From positions 1 to 19,975 of the forward strand of contig QFOU01000034.1 in NCBI GenBank assembly GCA_003241595.1: a stretch of 19,975 nt of DNA, given 5' to 3'. This DNA is from Pseudomonas fluorescens. GTDB lineage: Bacteria; Pseudomonadota; Alphaproteobacteria; UBA2136; UBA6156. This document shows, piece by piece, positions 6,641 through 13,282 of the stretch; position 1 is the stretch's first letter, and the number at the start of each line of letters is the position of its first letter. A program made the position numbers and the translations under genes. The notes under the pieces are model-generated. The model searched no databases. It worked only from the letters and a program-made list of their open reading frames with translations, and was not told the DNA's origin.

Positions 6641-7280
6641 ATGAGTGAAAACGGCGGAAATTCGGGACACAGAGAGCGCTTGAGGGCGCGGTTTGTGGGT
6701 ACCGACGGTGCGGGAGTGGCAGATTATGAGTTGTTGGAGCTGGCGCTGACGTTTGCGATTCCGCGCAAGGATGTGAAGCCTCTGGCAAAGGATTTACTCA
6801 AAGAATTCGGCAGTTTAAATGGTGTTTTGACGGCTCCCGCTCAAAAATTGGCGGCGATGAAGGGGTTGGGAGCGACGAGTGTTGTTTTCATTCAGGTTAT
6901 TCAGCAACTTGCTGTGCGAGTGAAGCGCGAGAGTGTGCAAGGCAAGCCGCTGTTGGCGAGCCGGTTGGAGTTGATGGATTACCTTTATACTAAATTTGCA
7001 AATTTGGAACGCGAGGAGTTCCATGTTGTATATGTGGATAGCACCATGAAGCTGATTAAGGATGAAATGCTGTTTGCCGGCACGCTGGATGAAGTGACCG
7101 CCAGCCCGCGCGATGTGCTGAAGCGAGCATTGGAATTAAATGCCGGTGGGATTGTGGTGGCGCACAACCACCCGAGTGGCAACCCCTCCCCCAGCCCTGC
7201 CGACCTGTATTCAGTTGCATGACCATGTGATTGTGGGGTCGGAGGCGCATTATTCGTTTAAGGGTAGTGGGAAGTTGTAG
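6641..7280 (+). pseudogene. radC: radC with a frameshifting deletion near the 3' end
   Basis: From ATG 6641 the frame encodes 193 residues of a RadC/JAB protein: an N-terminal helix-hairpin-helix region (about 20-85, with L-A-A-M-K-G-L-G-A) and the JAMM metallo-domain. The metal-binding block H-N-H-P-S-G-N-P-S-P-S-P-A-D is intact (H-x-H-x7-S-x2-D). After A-D-L the frame reads Y-S-V-A and stops at 7220-7222. The missing end is present one frame over at 7212-7280: Q-L-H-D-H-V-I-V-G-S-E-A-H-Y-S-F, the conserved RadC C-terminus, with its own stop at 7278-7280. About 16 residues normally found between these blocks are absent, so a deletion of some 46-50 bases, not a multiple of three, explains it. 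RadC's role in DNA repair is disputed. A sequencing error cannot be excluded, but a single-base error would not also remove 16 codons. Confidence 0.85.
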
Positions 7281-7284
7281 GCGC

Positions 7285-7737
7285 ATGACCATTCGCAATA
7301 CGGTTGAGTGGATTGGCTTGTTCATTGGTTTGGCCATTTTTCTTCCCATACTTTGTATCGCGTGGTTCTTCATCCTCCAGACTGGCATGATGAAGTATCA
7401 ACATCACAAACTGTGGAGCGACTTAGACTGCTCACAATCATTGGCTTTACATAAGTGTGTGGAAGCACGTTTTCCAGCAGGAAGCCCCGCAGTTGCGATG
7501 ATGGACTTCATGAAAGAACGTGAATTTGAATGCTCGGTATTTGATGACCCATTTTATACACGCGGAGGTTATAAGACCAAGATGAAAGGTATCAATTGCC
7601 TACGTCATCGGTATGAAATGCCTTCTGGTGCTCTTCAGGTTGTCGTATTAGTGGATGATGGTAAGATTGTGTATTATCGGGTCGAAAATTCAAACTCTCC
7701 CGATTCTTATAAATACCACCCTGACTTTGTTAAGTAG
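7285..7737 (+). CDS. Unrecognised membrane-anchored protein, 150 residues
   Basis: The start at ATG 7285 lies four bases after the ancestral radC stop, suggesting former translational coupling with radC; an in-frame start at 7231 is inside radC. Residues 9-33 are one hydrophobic segment (WIGLFIGLAIFLPILCIAWF), so the protein is anchored with the rest probably in the periplasm. The remainder has four cysteines (D-L-D-C, H-K-C, F-E-C and I-N-C), a P-A-G-S-P-x3-M-x2-F-M motif near residue 70, and a beta-rich end (A-L-Q-V-V-V-L-V-D-D-G-K-I-V-Y-Y-R-V). The 'G-S-P...F-M...F-x-C' stretch followed by strands faintly recalls BamE/SmpA-like lipoprotein folds; this is only a shape resemblance. A strong terminator follows the stop directly. 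Confidence 0.72.
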   Translation: MTIRNTVEWIGLFIGLAIFLPILCIAWFFILQTGMMKYQHHKLWSDLDCSQSLALHKCVEARFPAGSPAVAMMDFMKEREFECSVFDDPFYTRGGYKTKMKGINCLRHRYEMPSGALQVVVLVDDGKIVYYRVENSNSPDSYKYHPDFVK

Positions 7738-7767
7738 AAAAGCCCACCTGCGAGAGGTGGGCTTTTT
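7738..7767. terminator. Bidirectional terminator
   Basis: AAAAGCCCACCT pairs with AGGTGGGCTTTT around a five-base loop, followed by more T. It directly follows the stop of the rightward gene ending at 7737 and lies 23 bases past the stop of the convergent gene ending at 7790. Confidence 0.88.
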
Positions 7768-7789
7768 GATTGCCGTTAGTGCGATGACG

Positions 7790-8320
7790 CTATTTGGCGA
7801 AAATCGTACGCAGGCGCGATTCGTCGATCGGGAGGCCATGTTTGGTAGCGTGTTCGCGAATCTTTTTCTCACCGTGCGGCTTGCGCGTTCGGGTGCTTGA
7901 TTCGGCCTCGCGGAGCATCTGCTCGAGATAACCGGTTGCCCAGATATTTGTACTTTGCACCTGGTATTCCGCCTTTTCGGATGCAGCCTGCTCGTTAAGG
8001 AAATGTTCGGTATCCCTATCCACCGGCAGGCGATGCTTTTGGGCAAAGCGCTGCACGATGGTGGCGGGATACGCTTTCTCCCCTCGACGGAGTGATGCGA
8101 CCATGTGGCTGAACTCGGTTCCACTTGAGATATGGGCGAAGCTCAGCGCGGTTTTCAGACGCTCTTCATCGAAAGGCAATTTATGCGTTTTGGCATAGCT
8201 GCGGACTTCGGCTCCGGTGATCTTCGACCTTTGCTTGAAGAACTCGATATCGTGAATCTTGCGTTCCAGCACCGCAGCGGGGGCGAAGCACGCAAGACAG
8301 ACGGAGGTTACAGCGATCAT
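7790..8320 (-). CDS. Protein with three copies of an H-x-L-P-x-D motif, possibly secreted
   Basis: A 176-residue protein of unknown family. Residues 2-18 are hydrophobic with Cys (VTSVCLACFAPAAVL) and could be a weak signal peptide, although basic residues in front are missing. Three related blocks occur. Residues 39-57 are V-R-S-Y-A-K-T-H-K-L-P-F-D-E-E-R-L-K-T. Residues 89-108 are V-Q-R-F-A-Q-K-H-R-L-P-V-D-R-D with a degenerate end. Residues 154-174 are I-R-E-H-A-T-K-H-G-L-P-I-D-E-S-R-L-R-T-I-F. The pattern is [IV]-R-x2-A-x2-H-x-L-P-x-D-E-x-R-L, spaced about 50 and 65 residues apart. The gene directly upstream ends with the same block. GGGAG nine bases upstream supports the start; the gap to the upstream gene is 32 bases. 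Function cannot be stated; short helical repeats often mediate protein contacts. Confidence 0.75.
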   Translation of the reverse strand: MIAVTSVCLACFAPAAVLERKIHDIEFFKQRSKITGAEVRSYAKTHKLPFDEERLKTALSFAHISSGTEFSHMVASLRRGEKAYPATIVQRFAQKHRLPVDRDTEHFLNEQAASEKAEYQVQSTNIWATGYLEQMLREAESSTRTRKPHGEKKIREHATKHGLPIDESRLRTIFAK

Positions 8321-8352
8321 GTGGAGTGCTCCCGTGTGAAAATCTGAACCGG

Positions 8353-8562
8353 TCAGGTGAAGATGCTGTTGAGGCGGACTTCGTCGAGCGGAAGATCGTG
8401 GAGGGTAGCGAAATTGCGAATCTCCTCTTGCGAGTAAGATTGCTCTTTGCTTTGCTTTTCAGGCGACAGAAACGTGTTGGCCCATGCGCTTACGAGCATG
8501 CTTTCCAACTGGTTTGCCGAGGAGGGATTGTAGTCGATAAAGTTAATGGCGTTATCCGACAT
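8353..8562 (-). CDS. Small protein ending in the same H-x-L-P-x-D-E-x-R-L motif
   Basis: A 69-residue protein. The start at 8562 is chosen over the ATG at 8574 because GGAG lies six bases before it. The N-terminal 35 residues are polar with a helical L-E-S-M-L-V-S-A-W stretch. The last 22 residues (48-68) are I-R-N-F-A-T-L-H-D-L-P-L-D-E-V-R-L-N-S-I-F. The final 50 residues align along their length with the C-terminus of the downstream gene product, including L-E-S-M-L against L-E-Q-M-L. This suggests a duplication. No signal peptide is seen, so the partner may differ in location. The gene is first in the two-gene unit, behind a plausible promoter and the terminator of the ABC gene. Confidence 0.72.
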   Translation of the reverse strand: MSDNAINFIDYNPSSANQLESMLVSAWANTFLSPEKQSKEQSYSQEEIRNFATLHDLPLDEVRLNSIFT

Positions 8563-8613
8563 AGGTAGCTCCATGTGAGAAACAATGAGGTCTGCGGTAT
8601 ACGAATTAAGCCG

Positions 8614-8642
8614 GTTTTAGCAGGAGTTGCGAGACACGGCAA
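8614..8642 (-). promoter_or_regulatory. Candidate sigma-70-type promoter of the two-gene unit
   Basis: On the minus strand TTGCCG (-35) and TAAAAC (-10) are separated by exactly 17 bases, about 50 bases ahead of the start at 8562. Each hexamer matches four of six consensus positions, so this is only a candidate. Confidence 0.35.
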
Positions 8643-8648
8643 GAGATT

Positions 8649-8670
8649 GAAAACGGGGCCGAAGCCCCGT
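8649..8670 (-). terminator. Terminator of the ABC ATPase gene
   Basis: Minus-strand ACGGGGC and GCCCCGT form a seven-base stem capped by a stable TTCG tetraloop, followed by TTTC. It lies three bases past the ABC stop codon. Confidence 0.8.
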
Positions 8671-8673
8671 GAT

Positions 8674-10317
8674 CTAAATCACTGCAGAGAGCAGTTTTTG
8701 CGTGTAGGGATGCTTGGGTTTGGCGAACAGGGTTTGGGTGGGGCCGGATTCCACCACCTTGCCGTTGTGCATGACCAGCACGTTGTGAGCGAGGTGAGAG
8801 ATGACGCGCAAATCGTGGCTAATGAACACGAATGCGGTGCCGTGGGTTTGTTGGATTTTGGTGAGGAGTTTGAGGATTTGCGCTTGAACCGAGACATCCA
8901 GTGCGGAGACGGGTTCATCAGCGATCACAAGTTTCGGTTTAAGAGCCAAGGCGCGGGCGATGGCGATACGCTGGCGCTGGCCGCCGGAGAACTGGTGCGG
9001 CAGACGGGTGGCTGCGTCTTCCGGCAGGCCGACCTCTTTCAGCAGGTCTTGGACATAGGCTTCACGTTGGTTGGCGGGCACCGTGTTGTGGGCGATGACG
9101 CCTTCCAGAATGCTTTGGCCGACCGTGATCTTGGGGTTGAGCGAAGTCACGGGATCCTGGAAGACCATCTGCATATTCTTGCGGGATTGGCGGAGGGCTT
9201 CGCCCTTCAGTTTTAGCAGGTTTTCGCCTTGGAAAACGATGGTGCCTTGTTGCGTTTTGTTCTCGATGAGGCGGGTAAGGACGCGTGCGAGTGTGGATTT
9301 GCCGGAGCCGGATTCGCCGACGACACCGAGGGTTTGGCCGGCGTTGAGAGTGAAGCCGACGTTATCCAACGCGTGATGGCCCTGCCCTTTTCCAAATATC
9401 CATCCGCCGCGTGCGGGGTAGGTGTGAGTGAGGCTTTCGGCTGTGAGAATCGGTGCAGCCTTACCTTTTGTGGCGAGAGGTTCGGTATTGAGGCTGAGTG
9501 TCGCCGACAGCAACGCCTTGGTGTAGGCGTGCTGCGGCTTGGATAGTACAGTTTTGGCGGGTCCCTCTTCCACCACCGCGCCGTTTTGCATAACGACGAC
9601 GTTATCGGCCAGTTCCTTCACCACGCCGAAATCGTGGGTGATCCAGAGCATGGCCATGCCCAGCTCTTTTTGCAGCGACTTGACCAGCTTGATGATCTCG
9701 GCCTGGACGGTGACATCGAGGGCGGTGGTCGGTTCGTCGGCCACCAGCAATTCAGGGCCGTGGGCGAGCGCCATGGCGATCATCACGCGTTGGCGTTGGC
9801 CGCCGGAAATCTGGTGCGGGTAGGCGTTAAAGATGTTCTCGGGGTTGGGGAGTTTCACTTGCGTGAAGAGTTCCAGCACGCGCGCTTTACGCTGCTTTTT
9901 GCTCATTTTAGGGCTGTGGATGAGGAAGGCTTCTTCCACTTGGTAGCCACAGGTGAGCACGGGGTTGAGGGCGGTGGCGGGCTCCTGGAAGATCATCGCC
10001 ATACGCTTGCCGCGCAGTTGACGGCGTTGGCGCGGGCTGAGGGACTGAAGATCGGTGCCGTTCAGCTTCATGGTTTTAGCTTGGGCGGTGAGACCATTGG
10101 GAAGCAGACCCATGACTGACAATGCAGTGAGGGTTTTGCCCGAGCCGGACTCGCCGACCACGGCGAGGGTTTCACCTTTACTCAGTGAAAAGGAGACCGA
10201 TTTGACGAGGGTTTTGGACTCGGTGGCGACCGAGAGATTCTCGACATGCAAAAGCGGCCCCTTGGCGGGCTTGGTTACTACGGATTGAGTAGAAGCTTTG
10301 GCAGAAGATTTGGACAT
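8674..10317 (-). CDS. Oligopeptide/microcin C-type ABC transporter, fused double ATPase (YejF-like)
   Basis: A 547-residue protein with two complete ABC cassettes in tandem, as in YejF. Cassette 1 covers about residues 23-275: Walker A G-E-S-G-S-G-K-T at 55-62, an S-G-G-Q-R-Q-R signature near 170, Walker B L-L-V-A-D-E-P and switch His in I-T-H-D-F. Cassette 2 covers about 300-545 with the same elements, including G-E-S-G-S-G-K-S, S-G-G-Q-R-Q-R, L-V-I-A-D-E-P and I-S-H-D-L. A region at the end of each cassette (P-K-H-P-Y-T and P-Q-H-A-Y-T) is the C-terminal hallmark of Dpp/Opp-type ATPases. It powers import of peptides or related solutes at the inner membrane. No permease or binding-protein gene is adjacent, so the partners must be elsewhere. 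The ATG has no Shine-Dalgarno and follows a long hairpin. Confidence 0.95.
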   Translation of the reverse strand: MSKSSAKASTQSVVTKPAKGPLLHVENLSVATESKTLVKSVSFSLSKGETLAVVGESGSGKTLTALSVMGLLPNGLTAQAKTMKLNGTDLQSLSPRQRRQLRGKRMAMIFQEPATALNPVLTCGYQVEEAFLIHSPKMSKKQRKARVLELFTQVKLPNPENIFNAYPHQISGGQRQRVMIAMALAHGPELLVADEPTTALDVTVQAEIIKLVKSLQKELGMAMLWITHDFGVVKELADNVVVMQNGAVVEEGPAKTVLSKPQHAYTKALLSATLSLNTEPLATKGKAAPILTAESLTHTYPARGGWIFGKGQGHHALDNVGFTLNAGQTLGVVGESGSGKSTLARVLTRLIENKTQQGTIVFQGENLLKLKGEALRQSRKNMQMVFQDPVTSLNPKITVGQSILEGVIAHNTVPANQREAYVQDLLKEVGLPEDAATRLPHQFSGGQRQRIAIARALALKPKLVIADEPVSALDVSVQAQILKLLTKIQQTHGTAFVFISHDLRVISHLAHNVLVMHNGKVVESGPTQTLFAKPKHPYTQKLLSAVI

Positions 10318-10344
10318 GGGGGAAGTGTGTTAGACACTCCCCCC
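10318..10344 (-). promoter_or_regulatory. Hairpin abutting the ABC ATPase start codon
   Basis: On the minus strand GGGGGGAGTGT and ACACTTCCCCC pair over eleven positions (one G-T pair) around a CTAAC loop. The 3' arm ends on the base before the ATG, and no Shine-Dalgarno is present. TTGACA, a perfect -35 hexamer, lies three bases upstream of the hairpin at 10347-10352, but no good -10 follows at the right spacing. Confidence 0.45.
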
Positions 10345-10368
10345 TATGTCAAGGAATCGCGCGGTGCG

Positions 10369-10563
10369 CTATTCGATGGCTTCGGTGACTGTTGCAGCGA
10401 CCGAGTCTATGACTTCTTGCGCCTTGTGAGCGACAGGCTGGACGCCTATGACGACAAAAAGAATGTACAGGATACAAGCTGCTCCGGAGAGAACTACGGC
10501 GGTGACGGCTTTTTCCTTGAGCGTGAAAGGCTCACGCGGGTTGTTATTCAAACGGGCTGCCAT
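10369..10563 (-). CDS. Small single-pass membrane protein, 64 residues
   Basis: AGGAGG sits eight bases before the ATG, one of the best ribosome binding sites in the window, so this short gene is very likely real. Residues 1-18 are polar and basic (L-N-N-N-P-R-E-P-F-T-L-K-E-K). Residues 19-41 are one membrane helix containing a Cys and a Pro at its end, and the last 23 residues form a likely amphipathic helix ending in Glu. The N-terminus should be cytoplasmic by the positive-inside rule. The family is not recognised. The ABC ATPase starts 51 bases downstream on the same strand without an obvious terminator between, so the two may be co-transcribed. The functional link is unknown. Confidence 0.72.
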   Translation of the reverse strand: MAARLNNNPREPFTLKEKAVTAVVLSGAACILYILFVVIGVQPVAHKAQEVIDSVAATVTEAIE

Positions 10564-10664
10564 GTGATGTTCCTCCTGGGTAGTCGGCAGGATGCAGAGA
10601 ACCGGATACTAACAGCGATGATAAAAATTGCAAGCGGAGGGCCAAACCCGCCGTGGCAGAGCGT

Positions 10665-11246
10665 TTAGCTACAGTGAATGACTTCTTTGCCGGTGACGAT
10701 GTAATTCATGGGGATATCGTGCGGCTCGAGCGGGAAGTGCGGGATCTCCAGCTCGGTAAAGCTAACGCCAACCGTGAGGACGGGCTGTGACATTTCTTGA
10801 ATGGTGCGATCGAAATAGCCGCCGCCGGAGCCGAGGCGGAAACCCTCCTTACTATAGCCGACCATGGGGACGATGATGAGCGAGGGAATGATCTCGGGCC
10901 CTGTAGCGGAGGGAATGCCGAGGAGGTCGGGTTCTAGCTTCCCGCCCTCCGGCCAGATATTAAAGACCAAGGGGTGGCCACGCTGGACAACGCGTGGGAG
11001 GCAGACGGTTTGGTGGGAATCCCAGAGTTCGTGAGCTAGAGGCGTGAGGTCGAGCTCCCCTTCCCGCGCGATATAGAGTGACACCACCGTAGGGGTTAGC
11101 TCGGCAATAAGTGTGCGCAGGTGGTTTATAGCTTTAAAGCGCGTGGTGGAGACCAAATCGGACGGAATGACGGAACGGCGATGGCGCAGATCGTTACGCA
11201 GGCGTTGTTTTTCCTGCTTGAAGGGATTGGGGCGCGCGGCATTCAT
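10665..11246 (-). CDS. 5-formyltetrahydrofolate cyclo-ligase
   Basis: A 193-residue protein of the FAU1/YgfA family, which uses ATP to convert 5-formyl-THF to 5,10-methenyl-THF in one-carbon metabolism. Seen in order: an N-terminal basic helix with K-Q-x-L-R-x2-L-R-x-R-R (residues 10-24), the substrate strand V-V-S-L-Y-I-A-R-E-G-E-L-D (about 54-66), C-L-P-R-V (about 81-85), and the phosphate and metal motif G-F-R-L-G-S-G-G-G-Y-F-D-R at about 135-147. Family consensus has R-L-G-Y/F-G-G-G-Y-Y-D-R, so Ser replaces the aromatic. It is the last gene of a leftward unit with the coiled-coil gene and zapA. zapA ends 39 bases upstream, too short a gap for the 6S RNA gene found between zapA and this gene in many proteobacteria. 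Confidence 0.93.
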   Translation of the reverse strand: MNAARPNPFKQEKQRLRNDLRHRRSVIPSDLVSTTRFKAINHLRTLIAELTPTVVSLYIAREGELDLTPLAHELWDSHQTVCLPRVVQRGHPLVFNIWPEGGKLEPDLLGIPSATGPEIIPSLIIVPMVGYSKEGFRLGSGGGYFDRTIQEMSQPVLTVGVSFTELEIPHFPLEPHDIPMNYIVTGKEVIHCS

Positions 11247-11285
11247 GCCCGTATGATGGGGCGCCCGCCCGCGTTCTGCAAGGTG

Positions 11286-11579
11286 TTAGGCCGTAGGAGG
11301 CAGGAGGCCTTCAAGGCGGTCGGCCAGGGTGCGGTGGAAGTGCGTGACGGCAGTGGCCTGATCGTCGAGCTTCTGGTGGGCTTCCGCGAGGTCGGCAACC
11401 AATTGCAGGCAGGTGAGGATGAGCTGGCGGTCGCGGTCGATGTTCGGGTCGGCGGACTTCAGCTCGTTCAGCATGGCATCGACACGGGCAGCCAAGGCAC
11501 GCAGGCGTGTTTCATCGCCCGCGGATGTAGCCATGCGATAGGAACGGCCGGCGATAGTGAGGTCGATCAAGGTACTCAT
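11286..11579 (-). CDS. zapA: Cell division protein ZapA
   Basis: A 97-residue ZapA. The N-terminal globular part has I-D-L-T-I-A-G-R-S-Y-R-M at residues 5-16, followed by a helix with L-R-A-L-A-A-R-V-D. The long C-terminal coiled-coil helix runs from about 48 to 90, with R-Q-L-I-L-T-C-L-Q-L-V-A-D-L-A-E-A. ZapA crosslinks FtsZ filaments at midcell and acts as a dimer or tetramer in the cytosol. Its ATG overlaps the stop of the upstream coiled-coil gene in an ATGA arrangement, so the two are translationally coupled. The cyclo-ligase gene follows 39 bases later. Confidence 0.94.
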   Translation of the reverse strand: MSTLIDLTIAGRSYRMATSAGDETRLRALAARVDAMLNELKSADPNIDRDRQLILTCLQLVADLAEAHQKLDDQATAVTHFHRTLADRLEGLLPPTA

Positions 11580-11827
11580 GCGGCTTGCTCCTGCAGAGCG
11601 GTGACGGTGTCTTCCAGTGTTTGGGAACCTGAAGTTTCAGATTCCTGTTGCGCCTGCAGGCGTTCCAGCAGCGTACCGAGGCGTTGCGCCGCCTGAAGGC
11701 GGGTTGCGCGCAGGCGCTGGTTTTCGAATTGCAGGTTTGCGACGCGGGATTCGAGATCGTGCGTACTGGCGTTAGACGCCTGACGGCCCATGCGCAGGGA
11801 CTGCTCGAGCTGCGCGACAATATCCAT
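11576..11827 (-). CDS. Small coiled-coil protein encoded ahead of zapA (DUF4164-like)
   Basis: The frame is open to an ATG at 11992, but only the portion from the ATG at 11827 reads like a typical protein of this position; the extra N-terminal part would cross the divergent pgk start. From 11827 it has 83 residues forming an almost continuous coiled coil (I-V-A-Q-L-E-Q-S-L; L-E-S-R-V-A-N-L-Q-F-E-N-Q-R-L; R-L-G-T-L-L-E-R-L-Q). Similar short coiled-coil proteins (DUF4164) sit directly before zapA in many alphaproteobacteria and probably work with the division apparatus. The ribosome binding site is weak. The ATGA overlap with zapA indicates coupling. The family label is inferred from location and shape. 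Confidence 0.6.
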   Translation of the reverse strand: MDIVAQLEQSLRMGRQASNASTHDLESRVANLQFENQRLRATRLQAAQRLGTLLERLQAQQESETSGSQTLEDTVTALQEQAA

Positions 11828-11960
11828 TAACCGTTGCGCCGTGCGGGCATCCGGCAAATTTGGCGGCAAGTTGGGCGTTAGCGTGCTTATGTGTGTGGCC
11901 CTCCTCTTTGAACTTAAGTTAAAATGTGCGACAACTGCTGGCAACAAGAACTGTACAAAC

Positions 11961-13175
11961 ATGGCCGCTTCCACCGCCCAATCTCTTAGCACTGACCGCC
12001 TGCCCTCGCTGGATGGCCTTGATGTTAAGGGAAAACGCGTACTTTTACGCGTTGACTACAATATTCCTTCCAACAGTGAGGGAGGTTTGTCGGACGATTA
12101 TCGTATTAGCGCAACCCTGCCGACCATCAAGCGACTTGTTGCCGCCGGTGCGCGCGTTGGCATTTTGACTCACCGCGGGCGGCCGGGCGGCCGCTCTATT
12201 CCCGAGCTTTCCACCAAGCCGCTGGCAGGCATTCTTTCCCAGCTTTTAGGGCAGGAGGTTGAGCACGTGCCGGATTGCGTGGGACGCGTTGCCGAACTGG
12301 CCATGGAAAAGCTTGCACCCGGACAGATCCTGATGTTTGAGAATGTGCGTTATCACCTTGGTGAGCAGATGAATCAGGCGCCATTCATCCAGCAGCTTGC
12401 CAAGTTGGGCGATGTATTCGTTAACGACGCCTTTGCCACCGCACACCGCCCCCACGCCAGCACCAGCGGCCTTGCCGCCGTGATGCCCGTGAGCGTGCTG
12501 GGCGACCTTATGATGCGCGAATTACAATGGTTGAAGCGGATTGCGACCGATCCGAAAAAACCCCTTCTGCTTGTATTGGGCGGTAAAGGCGTTGAATTAA
12601 AGGTCAACCTGCTGCGCCACATGCTGGGCAAGGTTGATACCGTGATGTTGGGTGGCGCCATCGCCAACACTTTTATGGCTGCGCGGGACTTAGGCTTGGG
12701 ACAGAGCTTGCTGGCCCCTGACTTTGTAGACGATGCACGCGACCTGCTGACCGAAGCTGGTGTGGTGGGATGCCGCCTACACCTGCCGCAGGATGTATGG
12801 GTACATGATGCGAACAATTTGAATAAACCGGCAGAGATCCGACCATCTCATAGCATTGAAGCGCAGGATTCGGTTTTAGATATTGGCCCGCAGACGCTCG
12901 CGACATGGCAGCGCCTTGTGGCGGATGCCGGCACCATTGTGTTTATTGGTAGCCTAGGGGTTGCAGAAGAAGCCGAAGGCCGTGAAGGCAGCCTTGGTTT
13001 AGTGAAAGCTCTGGTTGAACAGCGCAACTTCAGCCTTGTGGGTGGCAATGGCATGCTCCCCCTCCTCCATGAAACCGGCCTACGCGAGCGCTTGCCCGCA
13101 CTTTCGACGGGTGGTGCCGCACTGGTGGATGGACTCATTGGAAAGCCATTCCCTTGCCTGACAGTGCTTAAATAA
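11961..13175 (+). CDS. pgk: Divergent phosphoglycerate kinase
   Basis: A 404-residue protein spanning the whole PGK fold. PGK transfers phosphate from 1,3-bisphosphoglycerate to ADP in glycolysis. The 3-phosphoglycerate side is conserved: R-V-D-Y-N-I-P at 30-36, H-R-G-R-P at 71-75, F-E-N-V-R-Y-H at 126-132 and N-D-A-F-A-T-A-H-R-P-H-A-S-T at 155-168. D-I-G-P at 307-310 is also kept. The nucleotide side is not: G-G-A-K-V-x-D-K reads G-G-K-G-V-E-L-K (207-214), G-P-M-G-V-F-E reads G-S-L-G-V-A-E (330-336), G-G-G-D-T reads G-G-N-G-M (361-365) and S-T-G-G-G-A reads S-T-G-G-A-A (382-387). It may be slow, altered in nucleotide use, or a non-glycolytic paralogue. No tkt, gap or fba gene is next to it. 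A strong terminator follows. Confidence 0.88.
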   Translation: MAASTAQSLSTDRLPSLDGLDVKGKRVLLRVDYNIPSNSEGGLSDDYRISATLPTIKRLVAAGARVGILTHRGRPGGRSIPELSTKPLAGILSQLLGQEVEHVPDCVGRVAELAMEKLAPGQILMFENVRYHLGEQMNQAPFIQQLAKLGDVFVNDAFATAHRPHASTSGLAAVMPVSVLGDLMMRELQWLKRIATDPKKPLLLVLGGKGVELKVNLLRHMLGKVDTVMLGGAIANTFMAARDLGLGQSLLAPDFVDDARDLLTEAGVVGCRLHLPQDVWVHDANNLNKPAEIRPSHSIEAQDSVLDIGPQTLATWQRLVADAGTIVFIGSLGVAEEAEGREGSLGLVKALVEQRNFSLVGGNGMLPLLHETGLRERLPALSTGGAALVDGLIGKPFPCLTVLK

Positions 13176-13190
13176 GCCCAACCAACGCAT

Positions 13191-13217
13191 GAGAGGCTCC
13201 GGCCTCTCTTCTTTTTT
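13191..13217 (+). terminator. Terminator of the PGK gene
   Basis: GAGAGGC and GCCTCTC form a seven-base stem around a TCCG loop, followed by TTCTTTTTT, 15 bases after the stop. Confidence 0.88.
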
Positions 13218-13234
13218 GCCGTGTTGGTTTTTTA

Positions 13235-13267
13235 CAAAAAGAAAAGGCCCCTGTTCGGGGGCCTTTT
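13235..13267 (-). terminator. Terminator of the Ala/Pro/Glu-repeat gene
   Basis: AAAAGGCCCC and GGGGCCTTTT pair over ten bases around a six-base loop. On the minus strand the 3' side continues as CTTTTTG. It lies 15 bases past the stop codon at 13283. Confidence 0.88.
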
Positions 13268-13282
13268 CGGTCTGCGTCAGAC

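Noticed and set aside
8575..10119. Rightward open frames of 213 and 177 codons opposite the ABC ATPase
   Set aside because: They are shadows of an unmistakable ATPase with all motifs on the minus strand.
10347..10352. TTGACA as a firm -35 promoter for the ABC gene
   Set aside because: At 16-18 bases spacing only CACACT-like hexamers occur, so it is mentioned as a possibility but not listed as a promoter.
11247..11285. Possible 6S RNA between zapA and the cyclo-ligase gene, as in many proteobacteria
   Set aside because: Only 39 bases lie between the genes, too short for 6S RNA of about 160-180 bases.
11121..11696. A 191-codon rightward frame over fcl, zapA and the coiled-coil gene
   Set aside because: It spans three recognised minus-strand genes and does not resemble any protein.
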